The notes under the pieces are model-generated. The model was not told the origin of the DNA and did not search any database. It saw nothing but the letters and a program-made list of their open reading frames with translations. A stretch of 64,000 nt of DNA from the NCBI GenBank assembly GCA_047967505.1, contig CM106540.1; one strand, 5' to 3'. Position 1 is the stretch's first letter; every line of letters begins with the position of its first letter. The position numbers were made by a program, and so were the translations under genes. Source of the DNA: Dipteris shenzhenensis. Lineage: Eukaryota; Polypodiophyta; Polypodiopsida; Gleicheniales. Shown piece by piece: positions 46,990 to 57,621 of this stretch.

Positions 46990-47074
46990 GGTGTTTGTTA
47001 ACACCACCAACTGGTGTTTATTAACACCTCAAGTAAAATATACATGTTGTCCCTAGACGGTGTTTATTAACACC
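46990..47074. repeat. Three GGTGTT-AACACC hairpins
   Basis: GGTGTTTGTTAACACC at 46990-47005 and GGTGTTTATTAACACC at 47013-47028 and 47059-47074. Each has six-base arms and a four-base loop. They lie in the gap between the two convergent transposase-like genes. Confidence 0.85.
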
Positions 47075-47149
47075 ACCAAATACATGATTTTCAAACTCTG
47101 CCACAAATGCTTTGTTTTGGTTTTTATACGCAATGAACTGTTTCACAAC

Positions 47150-47335
47150 CAATGAAGTTTTTCATAATCATTGGAATTCCAAATATTAGCTTATTCAATA
47201 TTGGTAAAATTCCCACAATCAATGGAAATTTTCCCAAATTTAATGAAGCCTTTCCCAATTTTAATGAAATCCACCCAATTTCGAAATTCCCAAAATGCAA
47301 CTTTTGTCCCACTTTATCTAATACTATGTTTCAAG
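47150..47335. repeat. Degenerate TTCCCAA.TTTAATGAA repeat
   Basis: Words such as TTTTCCCAAATTTAATGAAGC and TTTCCCAATTTTAATGAAAT repeat about six times with drift between the two convergent genes. No coding role is supported. Confidence 0.6.
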
Positions 47336-47337
47336 CT

Positions 47338-49846
47338 CTATAATGAGACTTTTCCATCCCTTGGGCACTCCAAGCATTCAAGGAACCATATTGGCAAAGA
47401 AACCATGGACCATGAGCATAAAGAATGTGCTACATAGATAGAAAAAACACATGAGGTAAACAAGAATAAATGTTGAAAATAGCAAAGACTAACACACCAT
47501 GTAGTGAGTCTCAAGATCCTTACCAGAGTATCCAATTCTTTCCAAACATGTATTCTCAAGGTTTTGACATGAGGATCAGCTTCCAAATTAGTCGTGCAAT
47601 CACATAAATTTTTCCAATCATTCCAATGCAGATTTAATCGATGTTTTCCATGATTAGACAAAAACCTTCGTGCCTTAGAACCTCCCATGGACACTTTATT
47701 TGGAAGATTTCCTGATTTTCCTGACAATTGTGTGTCTTTGATTAGCTTTACATTCCCCCCATGTAGACCCATGCTCGAGAGTAAAGCTTTGACCCTTGCT
47801 ATACATGATGCTGCTCTCTCCTCTGGTTTCATGTTCCATGCATATACAATGTGCAAGTAAAGCAATTTATCAATGAGCCGCATCTTCGCATGTAACACAT
47901 AAAAATGCACTCTTTGTAATGGAATGTTTAAAATTGGATCCCAATTTTTATCGTTCTGATCTCTATTGGGTGCAGCATCCTGATTGTAGCTCATTACTCC
48001 ATTGCTCCAATACATCTGTTTGTTAGCCTCATCATCTATGATGTCATTCATTACATCCTTAGCATTCCCACAGTATTTTCCTCTTTTTACTTGCTCTTTC
48101 CCTCTATGTATTCCTATGTTACTACCTCGAGTTTGGTGTGAGTGCATACAATAAAGACACAGATATGTTGCATTTGCACTCAATTCCGTTCCAAACATAC
48201 ACTTCAATGTCTTAAGATCTCCCTGCCATGTGCCATTCAACTTTAAATGATCCAAACCCTTCAACTTGAAGCAACTCTCCTTTTTTTTGGGCATCTATGA
48301 TACTTGGAATTGGAGATCTATCAAATAGCCATTTCAAGAATGAGTGTGTCTCTTTAGGAAGTTCAAATGCGGCAAGCCACCAAATGTGCTTTTTTGATTG
48401 CACACTAAAGTCTTCCCTAATTTCCTTATCTTTGGCATGTCCGAGGGCTTTATTCATCAAAGAAATACTAACCCTCTCCAACTTGTAGCCTTTACAACCT
48501 CACACTCATCCAATTTAATAACGAATACTAACTTTCCTTCACAATCTGAAAAGATTAAATATTTACATGATTAGAAAAGATTTCAATATAATTTCGAGCT
48601 CTCTAAATAATATAACTTTAACATACCCCATGCTTTCATGTTGTAAAACTCCACCATTGCAGCTTGGACCCTACATACATCCAAAAAAACATTATTATGC
48701 TTTGTGTACTCACTGAGGTTCTTGGTCCTTGCTTTGCCCCTTTGGTAGTTGGTCCTCCTTTCTTTTTGCTATGTTGGACATTTGTCTTGTTTGTGCCTTC
48801 CAACGTCATGCTTTCTGAGATGTTTATAAATCCACCCAACAAATCTTGAACAACAGAATTTGTTTCTTTCCTTGATTTCTAACATATACTGGTCTCGGCA
48901 AAAGAGGGTTCTAAATGCCTTGACCTCTAAGTGCATTTACAAAGACATTATATACAACTAAGTACCCTTGCCGACTAATGCCAGTAGCATCACATGCATG
49001 GACAACTTTTGATGGATCTACAAGATTCTCTAAATCAGTTGCAACCTCTTGTAATATTGCATGTCACAATGCATGTTGACGAGGGTCCGTAAGAATAGAA
49101 ATGAATTCTTTCTTCTTAATTACACTCTTTACGGCACAAAGTTTGTCAAAGGAATTTCTTCAAATAACCTCCTTCATAAAATTTTTGCAGAAATCATGAT
49201 AACATTAGAAAAATAAATGACTCCTTTGTAAGTAATGCTTCATAATTACAAAATAGTCCAAATATACATACCTTGTAGCTTTCACCCTGCGTTTCCTTGC
49301 TCCACCACCATATGCCAAGCTGTCCATTGGTTGCACGGGCTTGATCCTATGCTTGTAACCTAGAGGGTTTCTTTTTATCCTTTCTAATCTCCTAGTCAAA
49401 GTAGCAAGCTCTTGTTGGATACACCAAGCCTTTTTCAATAGTTTGTTCTTCTCATCTATTAATCTTGTGATTGTCTCTTTTGCAATTTATGAGTTAGCAA
49501 GTTTTTTTTGTTCTTGGGTTAGTTGTTCTTGGAGGTTATGCACAGTATCTTTAAGTATCTTTGTCTCTCCTTCCATTCTCAACAAGTGAACCTTCGCAAA
49601 GTGTGCTTCAGCATTGGAATGGCCGATGCGTTTACAATATCCTAGTAAGCCTTGAAGACCATTGCCTATGTATTGAATGAAACTCATCACATTTTCAAAC
49701 AAAGGTGGAGCACCTATCAAAGGATCCACTAGATAGAGTTCACCAACACTCCATAAGTCGACATGCTTTGTTCCTTGTCATAATTGATCTAGTGTATCTT
49801 TGCCGCCAGACAACCTTGTGGCCATAACATTGACGAGTTGTGGCAT
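47338..49846 (-). pseudogene. Transposase-like gene B, multi-exon, decayed
   Basis: Minus strand, convergent with gene A. The frame begins MPQLVNVMATRLSGGKDTLD at 49846 and continues HVDLWSVGELYLVDPLIGAP, a helical KDTVHNLQEQLTQEQKK part and RRLERIKRNPLGYKHRIKP to CTACAAG/GTATGT at 49272/49271, a good plant splice donor. Later exon-like parts read SVIKKKEFISILTDPRQHAL, VVHACDATGISRQGYLVVYN, LVFVIKLDECE, IWWLAAFELPKETHSFLKWL, AGDLKTLKCMFGTELSAN and YLCLYCMHSH, then DPILNIPLQRVHFYVLHAKM. The GDLK.L..M.G...A...CL.C and PL..VH...LHA words recall a cnidarian and plant transposon-associated family; I cannot name it. Stops at about 49790 (TGA), 49486 (TAA), 49053 (TGA) and 48911 (TAG), and frameshifts near 48500 and 48250, mark it as a relic. 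The last ~70 codons are probably past the true end. Confidence 0.6.
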
Positions 49847-50519
49847 ACTCTAGTGTAACTTCGATGTGCAAGGTGCTTTTTCGTGGCTTTTTGGTGCAAT
49901 CTTCCAATGGAGCCATGAGAGGGATTTAGAAATAAGGCCTTGGATCAGTTCAAAGAATAGAATAGCATCAATCGAAACAAGTTTGGGACAATGGAAAGAT
50001 ATAATAGGATCAATGGAAGCAAGTTTGGGACAAAATGATGAGAAGAAATTGGATTTGGGTGTTGCAAAGTGCTTACAATAGAAGGAGTATGAATGTGGGA
50101 TTGGAAGATGACTATGGTGAGAAAGAGTAGGATTTAGATGTTGAAAAGTGATTTGGTTGCATAGGCATGGTTTGGGGGATAGTTTTGAAGAGTTTTGGGC
50201 CATTTTGGGCACTTTTGAGAATTTTCAAATTTTTGGGGGCTAGAGTGTACCTGCGCGAGATACTTTTTGGAAATGTGGACCACCTAACGGTTGTTAAGAG
50301 AGTTAATTTTTGGAGAGTGGGGGGGCCCTTCAACTCAGAGAGGGAGCTGCACTTTTGGGGACCACCAAGGACATAGGGAGATGTACTTTTTGTCCCCATA
50401 TGGGGTGATGGGACCCTTTGTAGGCCTTATTAGTTCTTAATCCATTTTGCTAATCCACTCCTTATGAGGCCCTTTTTGAGTCCAAAATTCCCCTAATGTC
50501 TCCGTCCCAACCAAAACCC
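49847..50519. other. Gap between gene B and the copia relic
   Basis: No gene is supported. A ~30-base phrase (GAAACAAGTTTGGGACAATG / GAAGCAAGTTTGGGACAAAA) occurs twice near 49975-50035. The left part may hold the promoter and leader of gene B. Confidence 0.4.
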
Positions 50520-52980
50520 AAAAGAGAACATCATGATGGGGGATGACACACTCCACAAAATTGAAGGGATCGGCAGCATACCCTTGCACAGTAATGCAGG
50601 CACCACAGGAAGCATTGGAGATGCATTCTATGTCCCCACAATGGCACAAAACCTTCTCTCTATTGGACAGAGAGTGATATGGAAGTCGTCTTCACTAAGT
50701 ATGGATGTACCGTGAGAGAGCTCAAGAGTCATGAATACATCATTGCTCAGGGTGTTAAGATTGGAACAATGTTCAAGCTTTCTTTTGCCATTCTGATACA
50801 GAGAGCCCTAACAGCTCATCATCACAATCAATGTGCCTATTTGAGTACATTATGTCACAAGAGGTATGGTCACCTCAACTTTAGAAGCCTTGCAGCCCTC
50901 AAAAAGAAAAACGTACAAGGACTTCCACAATTGTACTTTCAAAAAGATGTATGTGAGGCTTATTGCATGGGTAAGCAACACAGACAGCCATTTCCAACAT
51001 CTTTGACCTAAAATACTGATGTTCTTCAGATCATTCATTCAGATCTATGGGGTCTGACTACTATACTGTCTCTTGGCCAGGCTTTGTACCTCATGACCTC
51101 CATCTATGATTACTCAAAATACTTGTATCTACTTCCTAAAATAGAAGTCTGATGCATTTAACACTTTCAAAAGCTTCAAATCCTTTATAGAAAAGCAGTC
51201 CGGCAAGTACCTAAAGATCCTCCGTTGTGACAATGGAGGTGAATACAAGTCCACTAATTTTAATTCATTTTGCAGACAACATGGCATCATATGTCAGTTC
51301 ACATGCAAGTATACCCCTCAAAAAAATGGAGTTGGTGAACAAAAGAACATGTTGACTACAGAGTCATCTAGATTTATGCTTGATGAGAAGAATGTTCCAA
51401 GATAGTATCGGGCCAACACAGCTATGTACTTAACGAATAGGAGTCCCATTACTTCATTGCAAGATATAACACCAGAAGAGGAATTCATAGGAACTAAGCC
51501 CTCTATCGGTCACTTGAGAGTATTTGGATCTCTTTCTTATGCTCATGTTCTTGACGCACTTAGGACTAAACTTGATGTCAAATGAATCAAGTGTGTTTTT
51601 CTTGGATATGCTGTAGAGTCGAATCCTAGATACCGACTCTATGATCTACTCAAGCACAAGTTGATTATATCCACAGATGTTATTATTGATGAGGCTTCAT
51701 CATACTTTGACAGTTGGACTACAGTTCTACTTCGCCTCAAGCAGCAGTGCCAGTGATATATCAAATTTCTTTGCCTATAGAGTCAGATAGTATGCAATCC
51801 ATAGTGACCACTCAGAGTAAAGGCAAAGAAAAGGTTCTTGACATAATGGATGTAGCAACTACCATGGTCATCACCGAGATTACTAAAAGTTCCTCTTCCA
51901 ATATCAGAAGATCTGCTCGTTATCGAAAGACACCTGAGAGGTGAACCTACAAGAGCAACTATGCATTCATAGCCAAAGTGAGGGAGTGATCAAGCTCCTT
52001 CAAAGATGCAATACTAGTCCCTGAGTGGCAACATGCAATGGATGAAGAGTACAATGCTCTTCTCAAGAACCAAATTTGGACCTTGACAGATCTTCCTACA
52101 GAGAAGAAGCCCATAAGATGCAAATGGGTTTACAAATTCAAACTCAACTCAGCTAGTGAGGTTGATAGATACAAGGCCAGGTTGGTAGCCAAGGGATATG
52201 CCCAAGAGTATGGCACAGATTATGAGGAGACTGCACTAGTTGCAAAGATGACATAGTCATAGCTCTTGCAACTCACTTTGATTGGCCCATCCACCAAATG
52301 GATGTGAAAAATGCCTTCCTCAATGGTTTTCTAGATGAGGAAATCTACATGATATAGCCTCCAGGATATGCTGTTATTGGGATGGAACAAAAGGTCTGCA
52401 GGTTGCATAAATCACTTTATGGTTTGAAACAGGCTCCTCTTGCATGGAATGCAAGGATTCATCATCACTTTTTGACATTTGGTTTTCAGCCATCAAATTC
52501 AGGTCCATCTCTTTACATTAGAAAGACTACAAAAGACATCCTTCTTGTAATGCTCTATGTTGATGACTTGATCACATCACTGACTCCAATGGACATCTCA
52601 TCTTAGAAACAAAGAGTCAGCTCACCTCAGAGTTTGACATGAAGGATATGGGAGAACTCCATGATCTTCTTGGTATAGAAATATAGAGAGATGACACAGG
52701 GATCACACTTTCTCCTCAGGGAAAGCAGACTCAAAATGTACTTAAGCAATTTCATCTACATGACTGCAAGCCACTCCATACTCCTATGGAATGCAGCTAC
52801 AACAAAACACATTGAAGTGCATTATCGCTTTGTTTGTGAAGAAAGTTCTTACTGAAGAGATTGACTTGCTACATTGTCCGACACAAGAACAAGTCGCAGA
52901 TATCTTCATGAAGCCACTTTCCCTTGATAAGTTTGCACACTTTTGACATCAGCTTGGTCTTTGCCAATTGCAACTTAAGA
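50520..52980 (+). pseudogene. pol: Ty1/copia pol relic
   Basis: Order of parts: end of the protease region (YVPTMAQNLLSIGQR), the pre-integrase zinc region (CHKRYGHLNFRSLAALKKKN, CEAYCMGKQHRQPFP), the integrase core (HSDLWGLT; CDNGGEYKS; YTPQKNGVGEQKN; RVFGSLSYAHV), and the reverse transcriptase (IWTLTDLPTEKKPIRCKWVY, RLVAKGYAQEYGTDYEET, QMDVKNAFLNG, KSLYGLKQAPLAWNARI, LYVDDLI, with YVDD intact). It ends with the last part of RNase H (KTKHIEVHYRF, EQVADIFMKPLS). About 200 residues between YVDD and the RNase H end are largely deleted around 52795. Gag, the protease active site and the 5' LTR are missing. There are many stops and frameshifts; TAG at 52355 replaces Gln in the usual YM.QPPG motif. 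Confidence 0.9.
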
Positions 52981-53149
52981 GGGGGAAGTGAAGGTTAAGT
53001 TGTACACCTTTGTACATACTTTTTCTATTGTGCTCTTTTTGCACTCTTGTGCATCTTTTCTGATCTTTATTTCTGTTGCCGTTATGCAACATTCAAAAAA
53101 TCCAAAATATGTGTTTTGTAAAGCACCCTCTTCTTATGAAGTGTAATTT

Positions 53150-53158
53150 AAGAGGGGG
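53150..53158 (+). other. Polypurine tract of the copia relic
   Basis: AAGAGGGGG lies directly before TGTTGAGAATGG, the likely 3' LTR start. A second purine run (AAGAGGGGGAAG) at 52977-52988 follows the RNase H end and is an alternative. Confidence 0.6.
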
Positions 53159-53356
53159 TGTTGAGAATGGTGTGAATAATTGCACCATAAGGAATATGGG
53201 ACAAACCCTAACCCTAACCCTAAGGGGTCCATGTATATATTCCTATTTTCCTTGGAATACAGTAAGGGTATAGAAAGTATCTTGTGTGCACTCCTCTCTC
53301 TTCCTCTCTAATTTCCATTAACACAAAGTAATCAAGGCCTATCTTAGGATATAACA
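53159..53356 (+). repeat. Copia 3' LTR (about 198 bp)
   Basis: It starts TGTTGAGAATGG after a polypurine tract and ends GGATATAACA. TGTTGAGA..  starts and TATAACA ends are common in plant copia LTRs. It carries a TATATATT box near 53232 and, just before it, three CCCTAA units. Without a 5' partner the ends rest on motif and context only. Confidence 0.6.
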
Positions 53357-53379
53357 TGGCATTGTTGATTTGATTCTTA

Positions 53380-53522
53380 AGTATGATTGTTCTAGACATG
53401 TTCTTCACATTGAATCTATTTTCCAATGTTTTACATCATTCATGCATTCATAGTATGATTGTCCTAGACACGTTATCCACATTGAATCTATTTTCCAATG
53501 TCTTACATTCATTCATAGCACG
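53380..53522. repeat. 70-bp tandem duplication
   Basis: AGTATGATTGT(T/C)CTAGACA(T/C)GTT..CACATTGAATCTATTTTCCA..TTACAT..CATTCAT occurs twice in tandem. Confidence 0.85.
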
Positions 53523-55688
53523 TATCTATCCTTTGATGTTCGAAATCATGGTGTCCTTGGCATTGAAATTAATGAAGTTGAGTACCCAGCTAAGCTTGCT
53601 CATCCAAGTGTTCTTGTTGATCATCAAGGGCATTGTAGAAGTTTTTGCAAGAGGTTTGAGGTTTGATTATTTTATTCAATTTAGTTATAGTATTCCATAA
53701 TTTCTTTAATTAAAAAAATGTTCACAAGCTTGAACTTCCAATTTGCATAATTATTGTCATCCCATTTTCTATTTTTCATTAAAGAAAGTGATCTTAGCAT
53801 GTGAATTTGCCAAGGTGGAACCACCTAATTAGAATATCAAACCTATGAAAAAAGTTTAAATAATATGGCAACAATATGGCAAAAATAGCCAAACAGTATT
53901 TGCAAGGATGATATGTGAAAGAACCATGCCACATGTAGCCAAAAAAAAGGCTTTACAATGATGGTATGTGAGATGCAAAATAAAACTCTATCTTGGCCAA
54001 AGAGTGGTGCATGTATTCTAAAGGGAATTTAATCACATTGTGGGTTCAAAGAGAGGTCATTCTTGTTGGTTGTTTGCAATGATTTTGCTATTGGAAGACT
54101 AGTGAGAGGATTCCTTGATATTCTAGTGGAGCTCCTATTATTATATCATGTTATTCATAGGTAGAAATCTAGGATAATGTAGGCTTTTTTTACTATAAAC
54201 TTGTGCAAATCTTCTAGTATAGAGACTATTGCAATTGATGTTTATTCTAGTTTTTTTTGCCATGGCCTGTTCCGTGATGATGATGTTTCGATGCTCAATT
54301 CTTTTTTGGCAAACTTGATAAGGCTCTCAAAACCTTCTATTATTGTGACATGTGGTAGTGTAATATTTGGGCACTTACGAATCTTCAAAAAGTCTATTAC
54401 GCAAGTCAAATTAGTGGTTGACTATGCCTTTTTTCCCCTCTAAGGTCCTTTTTGGTCTATTTTAAAGGATTTGTTATTTATGCCACACAATGCCAAAGTC
54501 ATTTCTCCTTATAAGAGTTCTCACACATTTGTTTTAGCATCAATACACATCTATTTGTTGTGGAATCTTCTTAATTTTTGGGTGTCAATGGCCTAAGACA
54601 ATTTTATTGGCAAACAGTTTCACATATGGAAAAAGTTTGTTCATCTCTTGGTAATCAAGATCATATTCTTGCCATATATTCATAGAAGAAATTTGATACT
54701 CCACAAATTTGCCATATATTCATGGAAGAAATTTGATCCTCTGTAGAGTGAAATTTATGCTCATGCTTTCATTTTACTTTATAGACTCATCCATTTTTTT
54801 TCAGATGTCTCAATGCTAAAATATTTATGTGTTTTTTTCAAGAGGTCACTATCATAATGACAATTTTTTACTCTATTTCATGCTTGTATCTTCATTTTCT
54901 ATGGCATTTTAATTTGGCATGCCTTATTTCTCAACATCTTTTTGTAAATGAGTAGACACTACCCTTGACCTTTGTGTAAGGCAAGCAGTAAGACCCTCCT
55001 TCCTTCTTTCCTTCCAACATTCTTCATCAAGAATGCCTTCATTTCCATTTGGAGGAGGTACTACTATCCTCTTGAACTGGTGGAGATTTTGTATATAAGG
55101 AAACCCTAAGCATGTTTGTAGATGTGTTCATATCCATGTGCACATCAATTGGTCATTGTGTGAGGATGACTATATCATAATGCATATGGATTCCTAAAAG
55201 GTCAACAAACTTTCCAGAGTCATTTTATTCAACATAGTACTCTCCTTATGTAGTGTGCTACCAAATTAACACCATGTTTCTAATATATCAAAAACCTTAT
55301 AACAAGTCTATAGCAGGAGATAATTGCTTCTCCCATTTTGTATCATGTGGTGATAACGCAATAGTCTATCCATTTTGGATTGAGGGGGAACTTTGGTATT
55401 TGTACATAAGTCTGATTGCAGTGTGTTAATTTACATTCATATGATTGGTAGATGTGGATATTGGATAGGATTTGGATTGGTTGATGAGGACTTGGTTGCA
55501 AGCCTATTTAATAGGTGATCACCTCCTTGTATGGTGTGTATCATTTTATCGTTCCATTTTGTGAAGGTGATACTATAAATTCTTTTATGTTGACTCTAAT
55601 TGTGTGGTCCTCCACCTCTGCATTCTTGCATGAGCTTTTCTCCTCTATGATGCAATCTACCATTTGCATTTCTACAAGATTTTGAGAA

Positions 55689-55730
<42 letters not shown>

Positions 55731-55879
55731 CAATATGGGGGGAGGGAGAGAGACCTAGCCATGTGCTCAAATGTTTCTAACATGAAAATGTCTATGGCTT
55801 GAATTCTCATACAAGACTTCAAGGGGAAAGTTTTGGACATGTGGTCCAAGTTTATGTGATGGCAAATTGATCATCTCAC
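53523..55879. other. AT-rich stretch left of element 2
   Basis: No supported gene. It holds a 40-base tandem duplication at 54672-54740 (GCCATATATTCAT(A/G)GAAGAA), pyrimidine-rich CCTTCCTTCTTTCCTTCC near 54993-55013, and a GA run at about 55693-55727. Words near 53860-53960 resemble the first 100 bases of the window. Confidence 0.45.
55875..55879. repeat. Target-site duplication CTCAC (left)
   Basis: CTCAC directly precedes TGTTG at 55880 and recurs directly after the element end at 62378. Confidence 0.85.
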
Positions 55880-57255
55880 TGTTGCCATTGTTTGACCCAA
55901 GTGCAAGTTTTGAGGGTGTTGGTCACCTACAGTCATGTCATTGCTCGTTGTAGCATAGGTGTTCACAAGTGTAGCATAGGTCCTCGGGTCGTGTTTCGAT
56001 GAGAGGTGTAGGCTAAAGCATGGAAAGCAAATCTCATGTGTGTGTGAATGAGAAAGAGGGCTTGATTATAACGATTGATGAAGCCTCTCACCTCCATGGG
56101 AGTTCAAGAGTTTAGAAGGGGATTTCAGGGTTAGAAATGGGGATAGGGTTGAGAGAGTTAACTAGGAGTTCCAGGGTTCAGAGGGGGTTGCAGGGTTTAG
56201 GAGGAGTCCAAGGTTGAGGAGTGGAGAGCTAGTCTCCTTTGCAGATTCAAGGGGTAAGGGTTGAGGAGGAGGGAGGGAGGAGGAGGAGGAGGAGGGAGGA
56301 GGAGGAGAAGGGAGGAGAAGGAGAAGGAGGGAGGAGGAGGAGGAGGAGGGAGGAGGAGGGAAGAGGAGGAGAAGGGAGGAGGAGGAGGAAAAGGGAGGAA
56401 GGAGGAGGAAGGAGAAGGAGATGGGAGGAGGAGGAGGAGGGAGGAGGAGGAGGAGAGAGGAGGAGGAGATGGAGGAGAAGGATGAGGGAGGAGGATGAGG
56501 AGGAGGGAGGAAGAGGGAGGAAGGAGGAGGAGGAGGAGGGAGTTCAAGGGTAGAGAGTGCAAGGGTAAGGGCATGCTAGAACACAATAGTGTAAGAGAGC
56601 ATGGAGGGAATGGAGATCAATTGCATGAACTCAATAGTGAGCTTGAACATTGAACCCCAAAGAGTGGGAGCTTCATTCCATTGAGAGATATTTATACATG
56701 TTGGTCTCTACACAATCTGTAGGTACCTTTGTGGTGGGATATCTTTTGTAGGAGACCTTTTGGACAAGAGTCCCTCCATGTTTGGGGGGGACCTTTGGGT
56801 CTCTACACAAAGTGGGGGGACCTTTTGTGTCTCTACACAAAGTGGAGGAACCTCCAAAAGTGTAGGCTTTTAGACTTTCTCTCTCTAAATTTAGTCTTTG
56901 TCTCTCTATATCCTGATTTTGCAAGTATGATTGGATTTTTTTTTAGAGAGGATTTTGTCTATCCTCATCCTTTAAGATTTATCATACTATCTTTTAGGCT
57001 CAAGATATTACAAGCGGAGCTTTGCCGCTACTTTACACACACAATGTTCTCATAGTTGTTGTCCTAGTAGACTGCACTTCTAGCCCTTGTTGTCACAAGG
57101 TTAACAATGGCTATCCTCATCCTTTAAGATTTATCATACTATCTTTCATGCTCAAGATATTACAAGCAGAGCTTTGCTGCTACTTTACACACACAATGCT
57201 CTCATAGTTGTTGTTCTAGACTGCACTTCTAGCCCTTATTGTCACAGGGTTAACA
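55880..57255 (-). repeat. Element 2 3' LTR
   Basis: Minus strand, TGTTAACCCTGTGACAA to CAATGGCAACA. Parts in order: a duplicated ~150-base start (57255-57111 and 57110-56959); two U3 repeats of about 32 bases (CACTTTGTGTAGAGAC..AAAGGTCCCCCC, near 56850-56780); TATAAATA at 56696-56689; a pyrimidine tract (purines on the + strand, 56262-56540); CCTTGGACTCC and TCTAACCCTG words; and a 3' part sharing TTTGCTT..CTTTAGCCTAC..CTCTCA..AAACACGA with the element 1 LTR. Confidence 0.88.
56262..56540 (+). repeat. GGA/GAA minisatellite in left LTR
   Basis: About 280 bases consisting almost only of G and A (GGAGGAGGA, GAAGGGAGGA), with single T in GATG words. It leaves long spurious frames open on both strands. 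The matching tract in the other LTR is 61410-61636 and is about 50 bases shorter. Confidence 0.95.
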
Positions 57256-57621
57256 ACTCCCCTAGACTGATTTGATTACCCATCCTTGGGTTATGGTTGG
57301 GTCTGCAGATGATGTTGTGATGTGGTTGTCTTTACCCAATGAGCATGGTAAAGATTGTAGTAGTGATAGATGGAGTGAGCTTCTTGTCAATTTTTCCTTG
57401 TAATCCATGAACACCATAAATTGCTTGCTCAGTTTTTAAGAAGTCAGTGTCAACCATTTCTTCAAACAAATAGACATAACGCCCTTGAAGAGATATGGCC
57501 CTTTATAAGAGGTGACTTGTTGTTTGAGCATCTATTTGTTGATTTGCATTGAAGCTGAGGTTGGGCAAATGGTTGTCAATGGTGAGGACACCTCCAGGAT
57601 GACTGCTAAGGCTTCACTGTA
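57256..57621 (-). other. Element 2 3' untranslated part
   Basis: Between the end of coding at 57622 and the 3' LTR. It ends on the minus strand in AGGGGAGT, the presumed polypurine tract. No frame is supported. Confidence 0.5.

Noticed and set aside
52977-52988. Purine run AAGAGGGGGAAG as the copia 3' LTR border
   Set aside because: No TG start or LTR-like sequence follows it; the run at 53150 directly precedes TGTTGAGA and is the better candidate.
56197-56586. Open frames on both strands in the LTR purine tract, and the matching ones near 61395-61706
   Set aside because: Low-complexity GGA/GAA repeats keep all frames open.
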